Assembly (NCBI GenBank): GCA_007120815.1
Contig: SKMY01000019.1
Coordinates: forward strand, 1-5,917
DNA from: Syntrophomonadaceae bacterium
Lineage (GTDB): Bacteria > Bacillota_D > Dethiobacteria > DTU022 > UBA8154
Direction: 5' to 3'
DNA length: 5,917 bases
In this document: piece after piece, positions 1-5,587 of the stretch
How the letters are laid out: every line of letters begins with the position of its first letter
Position numbering within the stretch: position 1 is the first letter of the stretch
Translations under genes and position numbers: made by a program
The notes under the pieces: generated by a model
What the model saw: only the letters and a program-made list of their open reading frames with translations
The model's database searches: none
What the model was told of the DNA's origin: nothing

Positions 1-1
1 A

Positions 2-73
2 GGGTACCCCATCGAGGTGCTCCGTCATTACCATGAGACCATGAATCGTTATGCCATCCTGCTTGTGAGCTGA
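2..73 (+). CDS. C-terminal end of an unidentified protein (partial)
   Basis: One frame is open from the left edge of the window to a TGA at 71-73 and gives 23 residues, beginning GYPIEVLRHYHE and ending YAILLVS. The composition looks protein-like, and the stop lies 52 nt before the flavodoxin-like gene on the same strand, so the two could share an operon. I do not recognise the family from so short a tail. The open frame could also be chance. The beginning of the gene is outside the window. Confidence 0.4.
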   Translation, partial: GYPIEVLRHYHETMNRYAILLVS

Positions 74-125
74 AAAGCCGAAATATCGGTTAATTCAAAA
101 TACAATAAGAGGTGGGAAGGAATAA

Positions 126-611
126 ATGAAGATCGGTATTGTTGTGTATTCCCAAACCGGCAACACACTTTTGGTCGCCCAGAAACTTCAGGAAGTACTG
201 GGTGCATCCGGCCTTACAGCCAGTATCGAGCAGGTTACAATCATTGGCAGCGCTTCTCCGGGGAGTAAAGACGTCCAGCTGGACAATACCCCTCAAGTTG
301 ATCCGTACGATGCCATTGTATTTGGCGCGCCGGTCCAGGCTTTCTCTCTTGCGTCTGCGATGAAAGCATATCTTGAACAGCTTCCATCGCTAAAAGGCAA
401 AAAAATTGCCTGCTTTGTGACCAAGCAGTTGCCTTTTCACTGGACGGGCGGCACCCGGGCTGTTGGCACGATGAAACAAATTTGCCAGGCCAGGGGGGCA
501 AGTGTAATTGGAAGTGATATCGTTGTTTGGTCCAAAACACGCCGCGATGAAAACATCAACCAATGTGTTATTCACCTGGCAAGCCTGGTGAATAAATCCG
601 TGGCGAATTAA
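126..611 (+). CDS. Flavodoxin family protein
   Basis: A 161-residue protein of the flavodoxin fold, probably a cytoplasmic FMN-binding electron carrier or small flavin reductase. The N-terminus is a hydrophobic beta strand (residues 3-8) followed by the FMN-phosphate loop S9-Q-T-G-N-T14, the hallmark of flavodoxins. A second strand and loop (DAIVFGAPV, 62-70) and a third (KKIACFVTKQLP, 92-103, followed by TGGTRAV 107-113) match the order of the other flavin-contacting loops. The length is normal for a single-domain flavodoxin, with no fused partner and no iron-sulfur cysteine motif. The ATG is preceded by a purine-rich AGGTGGGAAGGAATAA. The redox partner cannot be told from the window: the gene ends convergently against the minus-strand operon, and its only same-strand neighbour is an unidentified tail. 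The family call is firm, the exact role is open. Confidence 0.88.
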   Translation: MKIGIVVYSQTGNTLLVAQKLQEVLGASGLTASIEQVTIIGSASPGSKDVQLDNTPQVDPYDAIVFGAPVQAFSLASAMKAYLEQLPSLKGKKIACFVTKQLPFHWTGGTRAVGTMKQICQARGASVIGSDIVVWSKTRRDENINQCVIHLASLVNKSVAN

Positions 612-623
612 TAAGCGCTCCCT

Positions 624-651
624 GGCACGGTTATATTTTTACTGCCGTGCC
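624..651. other. Inverted repeat between convergent genes
   Basis: GGCACGG (624-630) and CCGTGCC (645-651) are perfect 7-bp inverted arms around a 14-nt AT-rich loop. The repeat sits just past the flavodoxin stop and overlaps the last codons of the ybjQ-family gene. Its position between convergent genes suits a transcription end point, but neither strand has a T-tract after the stem, so it is not a standard intrinsic terminator. Confidence 0.3.
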
Positions 652-933
652 GTAAACGAGGATCTCCGCCATTCCGGCGGCCACCTGGGAGGAAGCGAAT
701 CGCACGCCGATAATGGCATTGGCGTTCATGGCTTCGGCTTCCTTAATCATGTCATCCATGGCCGAATCCCGCACGCTTGTCAGCAGATCGGCATACTGCC
801 GGACTTCGCCTCCAACGAGATTTTTTAAAGCGGCCAAAATATCTCTGCCCAGATGGGCTGCCTTTACCCGGTTCCCTTTCACGATCCCCAAGACTTCGTA
901 TTCCACATTCAGATCGGTTGTGGTAATTAACAC
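631..933 (-). CDS. YbjQ family protein (heavy-metal-binding domain, UPF0145/DUF74)
   Basis: With the GTG start at 933 this is a 100-residue cytoplasmic protein matching the YbjQ/UPF0145 family. The N-terminal LITTT (2-6) leads into EVLGIVKGN (13-21). The centre carries R-Q-Y-A-D-L (45-50), V-R-D-S-A (54-58) and the helix ending in A-N-A-I-I-G-V (71-77). The C-terminus is the diagnostic Y-G-T-A-V (94-98). Family members form pentameric rings and are described as heavy-metal-binding, but no clear biochemical role is established. The frame is open to a TTG at 966, but the GTG is preferred: AAGGGGG lies 8 nt upstream of it, and it gives the family's usual length and first residues. The gene begins 53 nt after the permease stop with no terminator between, so it is probably the last gene of the GntR/ABC operon. 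Confidence 0.87.
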   Translation of the reverse strand: MLITTTDLNVEYEVLGIVKGNRVKAAHLGRDILAALKNLVGGEVRQYADLLTSVRDSAMDDMIKEAEAMNANAIIGVRFASSQVAAGMAEILVYGTAVKI

Positions 934-986
934 GATATAAACCCCCTTAACTTTAATGTCAAGCAACTGCCCTTGCCGGTTTGCGG

Positions 987-1766
987 CTAAAAGTCTTTTC
1001 GTTCAAATATTAGTGTTCCCAACAAAAGCAACAATCCATTTAATACCAGCCCGAATATAAGAGGCAGGGCGGCAGACTGGCCGGAGATAAAGTAGTCAAC
1101 AGCACGCATCTGGTAAAAAATTGAATAAGCCCGGCTCACTTCAAACAACCCCGGCACGGATAGCACCACGCCGATGGCGGCGGCCATTACACCTGCAAAA
1201 ACCGGTTCTTTATTTAACATGGAAACGATACCGGCTAGAAGATAAAAAACGGCAATCCACACCAGGCTGATCATTAAAGCCGCAAGCAGTCGTCCCCAAT
1301 CTGCTTCGAATCCCATGAAAAGTGAAGTGATCCAAAAAAACAGGGTGCTTCCACCGAAAACTAAAAGTATCAGCAGCAGCCCGGCCGCTGCTTTGCCCAG
1401 GTAACCCTCTTTCCGGGTAACAGGACGTGTCAGGTAAAAGCCCATCGTATTTTTGTTCACTTCTCCGGCAAACTGGAGAGCTGCAATAATGATGGCAAAC
1501 AAGCTGGCCAATTGGAAAAGGTTTTTAGCGTTCCACTGGGACCAGATGTAAAGGGAGTAATCACCAAAGATCAACAACAACTCCCGGGCTATTTCATACT
1601 CCACTAAAATATCCAGCAGCTCTCCCGGAAGATCCCTTGTGATCTGTCCGAAGTAGTGAAAGGTTGTCACCGTTAAAACAGCCAGCCCGGCGTTCAGAAC
1701 AAGTCCGATAACAATGAACCACTTCAAATGTCGTATCTCTTTAATGACCAGGTTTTTAATGACCAT
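987..1766 (-). CDS. ABC-2 type transporter permease
   Basis: A 259-residue integral membrane protein, the likely membrane half of the exporter whose ATPase is encoded just upstream. About six hydrophobic segments are visible: 16-36, 83-100, 127-149, 157-179, about 186-206 and about 231-253. Between the second and third is the cytoplasmic coupling stretch E102...GFYLTRPVTRKE...K125, typical of ABC-2 permeases (family pattern E...PxxR...K). The chosen ATG at 1766 has GGAGGGG with a 6-nt spacer and lies inside the end of the ATPase gene (11-nt overlap), which suggests translational coupling. The frame stays open 31 codons further upstream, but those residues are only the ATPase gene read in another frame. 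The protein ends in a short basic/acidic tail (ERKDF). The substrate is unknown; relatives in YtrA-type operons are linked to cell-envelope stress or small-molecule export. Confidence 0.85.
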   Translation of the reverse strand: MVIKNLVIKEIRHLKWFIVIGLVLNAGLAVLTVTTFHYFGQITRDLPGELLDILVEYEIARELLLIFGDYSLYIWSQWNAKNLFQLASLFAIIIAALQFAGEVNKNTMGFYLTRPVTRKEGYLGKAAAGLLLILLVFGGSTLFFWITSLFMGFEADWGRLLAALMISLVWIAVFYLLAGIVSMLNKEPVFAGVMAAAIGVVLSVPGLFEVSRAYSIFYQMRAVDYFISGQSAALPLIFGLVLNGLLLLLGTLIFERKDF

Positions 1767-2661
1767 CTTTATCCCCTCCGGAATAATCGTGGAAGAGGTC
1801 TTCCAGGCTGCGGTGGTATATATCCAAAACAAAATGCGGGTGCCTGGAGCAGGCCTCAAAAATAGCGCTGAAGTTGTCTTCTACGGTGATCAAGTAGCCC
1901 AGTTTCCCTTCCCGGTTGACATCCTTGATACCCGGCATGGAAAGCAGGGTCTGCGGAGGTTCTTTTTGAAAAACGACCCGAATGGTTTTTTCCTCTTTCC
2001 TCAAATGTTCCATCGGTGCCACGCGTTTTAACTGACCCTGGTGAATGAAGGCGATCCGGTCGGCCACCCGTTCAATTTCTTCCAGGTAATGGGATGAAAG
2101 TAAAACGGTTCTCCCTTCTTGCTCCATGGAATCTTCCAGCAGCAAGTTGATAAATTCGATACGGCGCAAGGGATCCAGGCCCTCCAGGGGCTCATCAAGT
2201 ATCAATAGCTTGGGGGCAGGGACCAGGGTCAGCACCAGGGACAGCTGGGTTTTCATACCCCGTGAGAGGTTTTTCACCTTTTCTTCAAGAGGCAGGTGGA
2301 AACGGGAAAGCAGGTCCCTGCACCTTTTTTCATCCCACTCCGGAAAGAACCCGCCGGTAAATGCTATGATGTCTTTTACGGTCATATAATCGTACAGGTT
2401 CGGTTCTTCAGCAATATAACCTAAATTTCGCCTTTCCTGGTGGGAGAGGTGGCGCAGGTCTTTGCCGAAAATTTTTACAGATCCGGATGTCGGATGAATA
2501 AGGCCCATAACCGCCTTTATTAAAGTGGTTTTACCGGATCCGTTGGGTCCGACCAGGCCCATGATTTCCCCTTCTTCCAGGTTCAGCGTAATTCCGGCCA
2601 GGGCCTGCCTGGTTCCAAAGTTTTTGGTTAAGTCTTTAACGGTCAAGCAGTAATTATTCAC
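1756..2661 (-). CDS. ABC transporter ATP-binding protein
   Basis: A 301-residue cytoplasmic ATPase expected to pair with the permease encoded next to it. All nucleotide-binding motifs are present in order: Walker A GPNGSGKT (38-45), signature LSRGM (132-136), Walker B LLILDEP (152-158) with catalytic Glu157, D-loop GLD (161-163) and switch His191 in SSH. The Q-loop position reads YIAEEPNLY (82-90), with Glu in place of Gln, common in the exporter ATPases of this subgroup. About 90 residues follow the catalytic core, a regulatory extension usual for DrrA/YtrB/CcmA-like exporters. The start is GTG at 2661, overlapping the end of the GntR gene by 8 nt, with GGGGGG 9 nt upstream. The arrangement GntR, ATPase, permease is the classic YtrA-type module. 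The transported substrate is unknown. Confidence 0.92.
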   Translation of the reverse strand: MNNYCLTVKDLTKNFGTRQALAGITLNLEEGEIMGLVGPNGSGKTTLIKAVMGLIHPTSGSVKIFGKDLRHLSHQERRNLGYIAEEPNLYDYMTVKDIIAFTGGFFPEWDEKRCRDLLSRFHLPLEEKVKNLSRGMKTQLSLVLTLVPAPKLLILDEPLEGLDPLRRIEFINLLLEDSMEQEGRTVLLSSHYLEEIERVADRIAFIHQGQLKRVAPMEHLRKEEKTIRVVFQKEPPQTLLSMPGIKDVNREGKLGYLITVEDNFSAIFEACSRHPHFVLDIYHRSLEDLFHDYSGGDKDGH

Positions 2662-3052
2662 CGTCCATATCCCCCCTTTGCCATTCTTCGATAACGTTAT
2701 GGAACAATTCGCTTAATTTGCCGGGGCCCAGTCCAAGCTGTCGGGCTTCCCGTACCAGGTCGTGGAGCATCCCTTTCATGATCAACTCCTTCTCTTCAAT
2801 CATGGAAGAAGGGATTTCTTCGGAAATAAAGGTTCCCCTTCCTTGTACACTAACAATCATTCCCCGAACCTCCAGTTCCCGGTATGCGCGGGCCACGGTA
2901 TTGGGGTTTATGGTCAGGTTTAATGCGACCTCTCTGACTGTTGGAAGCTGGTCGCCCGGTTTTAAAATGTTGCCGGCCAAACCCTTCTCAATTTGTTGTA
3001 CGAGTTGCTTATAGATGGGAACACCGCTGCGGTGATTGATAAAAAATTTCAA
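2654..3052 (-). CDS. GntR family transcriptional regulator, YtrA-like
   Basis: With the TTG start at 3052 this is a 132-residue DNA-binding protein. Residues 7-75 are a GntR winged helix: the entry segment SGVPIYKQLVQQIEKG (9-24), KPGDQLPTVREVA (31-43), recognition-helix region NPNTVARAYRELE (49-61), and the wing GRGTF (71-75). The remaining C-terminal part is only about 55 residues, mostly helical, which identifies the short YtrA subgroup rather than FadR- or HutC-type regulators with large ligand domains. The TTG is chosen because GGAGGAG stands 4 nt before it. The ATG at 3067 would place that site inside the gene and lacks a binding site of its own. It is the first gene of the operon and its stop overlaps the ATPase start. 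It most likely represses its own operon through the palindrome in the promoter. Confidence 0.9.
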   Translation of the reverse strand: MKFFINHRSGVPIYKQLVQQIEKGLAGNILKPGDQLPTVREVALNLTINPNTVARAYRELEVRGMIVSVQGRGTFISEEIPSSMIEEKELIMKGMLHDLVREARQLGLGPGKLSELFHNVIEEWQRGDMDGE

Positions 3053-3069
3053 TGGGCTCCTCCGCATAA

Positions 3070-3098
3070 ATTGTATATTGTATTAACACTATAGACAA
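3070..3098 (-). promoter_or_regulatory. Promoter of the gntR-ABC operon
   Basis: Read on the minus strand, a -35 box TTGTCT (3098-3093) and a -10 box TACAAT (3075-3070) are separated by exactly 17 bp, a good match to the vegetative sigma-A pattern. The TTG start of the GntR gene is 17 nt beyond the -10 box, so the 5' leader would be very short, with the transcript beginning near the ribosome binding site. A second TACAAT at 3082-3077 is spaced only 10 bp from the -35 box and is less likely to be used. Confidence 0.65.
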
Positions 3099-3099
3099 T
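3070..3099. promoter_or_regulatory. Probable operator palindrome for the GntR regulator
   Basis: A 30-bp imperfect palindrome has 12 of 15 positions matched. ATTGT (3070-3074) pairs with ACAAT (3095-3099), TAT (3076-3078) with ATA (3091-3093), GT (3080-3081) with AC (3088-3089), and TT with AA meet at the centre (3083-3086). It covers the -35 box, spacer and -10 box, so a dimer bound here would exclude RNA polymerase. Binding by the adjacent GntR protein is inferred from position and symmetry. Confidence 0.55.
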
Positions 3100-3167
3100 T
3101 CCCCTTTATTATATCCCCTCACGTCCTTTTTGTAAAGACCTTTGTAACTGATTAGCGCATTTTTTAA

Positions 3168-3246
3168 GGGAAGCTGCGAGGACCGAAAGCGGGAAATATC
3201 TAGAATGGGAAGCAAGCAGAACGAGCGAAACGGTAGCGGGAAGATC
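3168..3246. repeat. Two degenerate tandem copies of a ~36-nt unit
   Basis: Two neighbouring segments begin GGGAAGC (3168-3174 and 3207-3213) and end with related stretches: a CGAAA core, then GCGGGAA, then TATC or GATC. The copies end near 3200 and at 3246. The second has several extra bases in the middle. Similarity is imperfect and the alignment was made by eye. The block leads directly into the palindromic element and may be its degenerate flank. Confidence 0.35.
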
Positions 3247-3323
3247 GGGGACGGTTCTGGCGCTTCCGTAGCGAAGCGTAGGACCAGATGTTGGGAAAGC
3301 GACAGAACCGTCCCCTGCTTCCC
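3238..3323. repeat. REP-like palindromic element (GGGGACGGTTCTG arms)
   Basis: GGGGACGGTTCTG (3247-3259) and CAGAACCGTCCCC (3303-3315) form a perfect 13-bp inverted repeat. Outside them GGGAAG (3238-3243) pairs with CTTCCC (3318-3323) across a small 3-by-2 internal loop. Inside is a second hairpin, CGCTTC (3261-3266) with GAAGCG (3273-3278), and TCTGG (3256-3260) can alternatively pair with CCAGA (3284-3288). No protein is encoded and no flanking target duplication is evident. Similar arms are, from memory, scattered in clostridial genomes and associated with Y1/RAYT-type transposases, so this is probably a non-autonomous mobile repeat. Confidence 0.6.
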
Positions 3324-3379
3324 GATGTGTGCGAAATAAGTGAGTAGGCTGAGCAGTACCGACTATTTTTTATGATAAC

Positions 3380-3416
3380 AAAAAACAGGGCCTTTATGGT
3401 TCAGGCCCTGTTTTTT
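3380..3416 (-). terminator. Rho-independent terminator, bidirectional
   Basis: The arms at 3380-3393 and 3403-3416 are a perfect 14-bp inverted repeat around a 9-nt loop. The core is CAGGGCCT/AGGCCCTG with A6 and T6 outer ends, so both strands see a GC-rich stem followed by a run of T. On the minus strand it ends the acyltransferase/tautomerase transcript about 80 nt after the tautomerase stop and shields the gntR promoter from read-through. Confidence 0.88.
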
Positions 3417-3455
3417 CCCCTGCTGAGGGTATCCGGAGTCTTTGGCATTTTTAGA

Positions 3456-3493
3456 AATTCCGCGGGAATTCTCGGGGTCTATTGACCCCGTGA
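3456..3493. other. Two adjacent small hairpins after the tautomerase gene
   Basis: AATTCC (3456-3461) and GGAATT (3465-3470) enclose a 3-nt centre. Immediately beside it CGGGGTC (3473-3479) and GACCCCG (3484-3490) enclose a 4-nt loop. They lie right after the tautomerase stop and before the true terminator. Neither has a T-tract on the minus strand. They may act as 3' mRNA stabilisers or be remnants of a repeat. Confidence 0.35.
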
Positions 3494-3498
3494 GGATG

Positions 3499-3696
3499 TC
3501 ACGGCTTTTTCTTCATCCGGTCTTCAAGCAGTTCTCCCCCAACCCCAACATCTTCTGGGGTGCTGCTTTTCAGGTAAACCACGAAACTATTCTCAGGTAA
3601 ACCCGTTACCTCACTGGCTTTTTTTGTGAATGATTTGACCAGTTCCCTTTTCTTTTCTTTTTCCAGTTCAGGACCGTAGAAAAAGATGGTTGGCAT
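3499..3696 (-). CDS. 4-oxalocrotonate tautomerase family protein, DmpI type
   Basis: A 65-residue protein of the tautomerase superfamily. The initiator Met is followed by Pro2, which becomes the N-terminal catalytic base proline after Met removal. The amphipathic helix ELEKEKKRELVKSFTKKASEVTG (10-32), the strand SFVVYLK (37-43) and the ending PEDVGVGGELLEDR (47-60) match the DmpI-type subgroup. Such enzymes assemble from short chains and interconvert enol and keto forms of unsaturated acids; the substrate here is unknown. The start has GAAAGGGG about 11 nt upstream. The gene lies 84 nt after the second acyltransferase-like gene on the same strand, with no terminator between, and just before the strong terminator, so it is probably the last gene of that operon. 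Confidence 0.85.
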   Translation of the reverse strand: MPTIFFYGPELEKEKKRELVKSFTKKASEVTGLPENSFVVYLKSSTPEDVGVGGELLEDRMKKKP

Positions 3697-3766
3697 AAAC
3701 TTTTCTACCCCTTTCTTATTGTATTGGTTTATTTTAGTGTATCCCCTATCTGTTACGAAATGCAGG

Positions 3767-3783
3767 TGAGAAAACGGTTCTCA
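3767..3783. other. Small hairpin over the stop codon of the second acyltransferase-like gene
   Basis: TGAGAA (3767-3772) and TTCTCA (3778-3783) form a perfect 6-bp stem with a 5-nt loop that includes the TGA stop codon (minus strand, 3783-3781). No T-tract follows, so termination is unlikely. It could influence RNA processing or coupling to the tautomerase gene, or be chance. Confidence 0.25.
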
Positions 3784-4587
3784 TTCAACCCGCAAGGCAT
3801 GGACTGCGATCTCCACAACTTTATGGGTTGAAGGAATGAATTCAGGGTGGATAATAACCGGGCTGTGGGTTCCCAGGAGGATGCCAGCTGTTGGAAAACC
3901 GCCAATTAAGGTAAAAGCCTGGGAAAGCGCATACGCTGTCTCAATATCCGGGCACAAGATAATATCAAAGTTGCCAGGGACCGGGCTATTTATTCCTTTA
4001 AGCTCTGCTGCAGCCTGCTGTATCAAGGCATCGATATCCAGGGGGCCTTCTACCAGGGCATTGAACTGCCCCCGTTGAGACATTTTGGACAAAACGGCTG
4101 CTTCCACCGTTGAAGGAATGGCCGGATTAATGGTTTCAATGGCAGAAAGAGCGGCCGTTCTCGGGTTTTCCATACCCAGCACCCGGGCTAGCTCAATAAC
4201 CTGGTTTAAGCAGGCTATTTTCTGCTCCAGGTTCGGAAAATCATGAATATAGGTATCGGCCATCAAGCACAACTTTTTACGGACTTGATCTTCAAAAATG
4301 CTGACAAAACAGGGGGTTTTCTCTAAAAAGCCTTCAGTCTCCAGGAGGGTATAAAAACGCTTCAGGGGAACATCGCCCTGGACCAGGATATCGGCTTGCT
4401 TGTTTCTGAGCAAACGACAGGCCTCTTTTACGGCATCCTCATCGCTGCCTTCAAGAAATGTTACCCGGTTTCCTCTGTGAAGGAGTTCTTCTCCTGCAAT
4501 ATCGGGAAATGACTGGCTCTGCGGGGAAGGGGCTACCAGGATGCGCCTGGCGGGCGCTCGATCCAGAATATCAGCAAAAGTTTTCAT
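3781..4587 (-). CDS. Phosphate acetyl/butyryltransferase (Pta/Ptb) family protein, divergent, active-site residues missing
   Basis: A 268-residue cytoplasmic protein. Its middle matches the Ptb family well: PNLEQKIACLNQVIELARVLGMENP (118-142), TAALSAIETINPAIPST (144-160), LSKMSQRGQF (166-175), VEGPLDID (179-186), SPVPGNFDIILCPDIE (201-216) and GILLGTHSPVII (235-246). Authentic enzymes then have a Ser-Arg-x-Asp motif. Aligning on Lys256, those positions are Pro248, Glu249 and Ile251, so the residues that handle CoA and phosphate seem lost. The N-terminal third is poorly conserved, with ADILVQGDVPLKRFYT (65-80) in place of the usual KGxxST segment. The ATG at 4587 has AAGGAGG 6 nt upstream and overlaps the preceding gene by 17 nt. 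It could be a non-catalytic or regulatory subunit of a complex with that neighbour. The family is sure, the reaction is not. Confidence 0.8.
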   Translation of the reverse strand: MKTFADILDRAPARRILVAPSPQSQSFPDIAGEELLHRGNRVTFLEGSDEDAVKEACRLLRNKQADILVQGDVPLKRFYTLLETEGFLEKTPCFVSIFEDQVRKKLCLMADTYIHDFPNLEQKIACLNQVIELARVLGMENPRTAALSAIETINPAIPSTVEAAVLSKMSQRGQFNALVEGPLDIDALIQQAAAELKGINSPVPGNFDIILCPDIETAYALSQAFTLIGGFPTAGILLGTHSPVIIHPEFIPSTHKVVEIAVHALRVE

Positions 4588-5470
4588 GGTGACCCTCCTT
4601 AAAACGGCATGCGACAGCTACAGCCATGGATATTTCGTCAACCAGGTGGGAAGCGCTGTCGGCACGAGCCGGAATAAGCACCGGTCCCCAGGAAGTCATC
4701 ACAACACCCCGGCGTTTAACATCCAGGAAAAAATCAAGTTTCACCACACAGTTTCCGGTTACAAGATGAGGCATCAGTAAAATGTTGGGGCGGTTTTCCG
4801 GCTCAGCATCAAACAGGTCCTTAAAGCTTCCGCTTCTCACGGTGCAGGCAAAGCCCTGGCGAGACAAGGCGTTTTCTATGTATTCCACTTCAGTATTAGA
4901 GGGTAGATCCCGGCTAATCTCTCTTTTGGCAGAAAGTGTCATGATTCTGGGATCGTCATGTCCAAACAGCCCCAGGTACGCAATGGCTTTTTTAACCAGT
5001 TCCACCTTGGTTTCCCGGTCAGGCACGATGTTGACGCCGGGGTCCGTCAAGATGACAAAATGCCCCAACGGGGATATCTCCCAGAATGAAGTCACAGCAA
5101 TGGTCTGCTCTAGACCGGTTTTTTTCATTTTGCGGATAACCGCTTTATATACATAATTGGTGGACATCTGCCCCTTGCTGATTGAATCGACCTCACCTTC
5201 ACTCAGCATGTCAACCCCTTTGTCGGAAATGCTCTGGGGGTCATCCATAAACAGCTGCTGGAAGCCGCTGATATCAAGGTCGGTTTGTGCTGCAGCTTCC
5301 TGCATCAACTCTTTTCTGCCGATCAAAACAGGAATGATCAGCTTACGCTCCCAGGCCATTTTAATCGCTTTCATAAAACTGGCATCCTCAGGAGAAAGGA
5401 ACGCCAGTTTAATCGGCCCCTTTTCTAACGCTTCAGCGTCTGCTTCGGCAACATTACTTAATTTTTTCAT
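4571..5470 (-). CDS. Phosphate acetyl/butyryltransferase (Pta/Ptb) family protein, divergent
   Basis: A 299-residue cytoplasmic protein, near the usual Ptb length of about 300. The N-terminal part matches the family: IKLAFLSPEDASFMKAI (20-36), a glycine-ended strand LIIPVLIG (44-51), KGQMSTNYVYKAVIRK (99-114), LGHFVILTDPGVNIVPD (125-141) and KVELVKKAIAYLGLFG (145-160). The middle (about 165-240) departs from the family: NPxxPSTxxAA is replaced by REISRDLPSNTEVEYIENAL and the PDIE motif by MPHLVTGN. Near the end PARADS (257-262) matches the SRADS motif but with Ala258 for the conserved Ser; Arg259 and Asp261 remain. Family members exchange CoA and phosphate on acyl groups, but no substrate can be assigned. 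The ATG has GAGGTG 10 nt upstream. It is the first gene of a presumed operon with the overlapping second paralogue and the tautomerase; no kinase gene is present. Confidence 0.8.
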   Translation of the reverse strand: MKKLSNVAEADAEALEKGPIKLAFLSPEDASFMKAIKMAWERKLIIPVLIGRKELMQEAAAQTDLDISGFQQLFMDDPQSISDKGVDMLSEGEVDSISKGQMSTNYVYKAVIRKMKKTGLEQTIAVTSFWEISPLGHFVILTDPGVNIVPDRETKVELVKKAIAYLGLFGHDDPRIMTLSAKREISRDLPSNTEVEYIENALSRQGFACTVRSGSFKDLFDAEPENRPNILLMPHLVTGNCVVKLDFFLDVKRRGVVMTSWGPVLIPARADSASHLVDEISMAVAVACRFKEGHHENFC

Positions 5471-5556
5471 ACGGTCGTTTCACCTCACAAATAACCCTAA
5501 ATTAAAAATATTCTTACAAAATGATCCAGGCCAGCCTTTTTTCGCACTAAGAGGCT

Positions 5557-5587
5557 ATTGCATACAAGCAATGTCTTTACATTGCAT
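5557..5587. promoter_or_regulatory. Candidate operator cluster upstream of the acyltransferase-like operon
   Basis: GCAATGT (5568-5574) and ACATTGC (5579-5585) form a perfect 7-bp inverted repeat with a 4-nt spacer. An overlapping inverted pair, ATTGC (5557-5561) and GCAAT (5568-5572), has a 6-nt spacer, and ATTGCAT recurs directly at 5557 and 5581, 24 bp apart. The cluster lies 87 to 117 nt upstream of the first acyltransferase-like gene and spans the stop codon of the PucR-type gene. No T-tract follows on the minus strand, so a protein-binding site is more likely than a terminator. I found no convincing -35/-10 pair for this operon. Confidence 0.35.

Noticed and set aside
76..91. Small CCGA-AATA-TCGG hairpin before the flavodoxin-like gene.
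   Set aside because: The stem is only 4 bp and no T-tract follows, so it is not a credible terminator or regulatory RNA.
934..966. TTG start at 966 for the YbjQ gene, and a TTGACA-N17-TATATC promoter look-alike there.
   Set aside because: The GTG at 933 has AAGGGGG upstream and gives the family length. A promoter with its -10 touching the start codon could not serve this gene.
1767..1859. A 31-codon N-terminal extension of the permease.
   Set aside because: These codons are the ATPase gene read in another frame. The ATG at 1766 has an excellent ribosome binding site and starts the protein in the usual way.
3009..3215. A 68-codon minus-strand frame overlapping the gntR start, the promoter and the upstream region.
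   Set aside because: It runs through the promoter and operator into the GntR gene in another frame, has no ribosome binding site and resembles no family.
3700..3780. TACAAT (minus strand) upstream of the tautomerase as a possible -10 box.
   Set aside because: No acceptable -35 hexamer is found at 16-18 bp, so a separate promoter is not supported.
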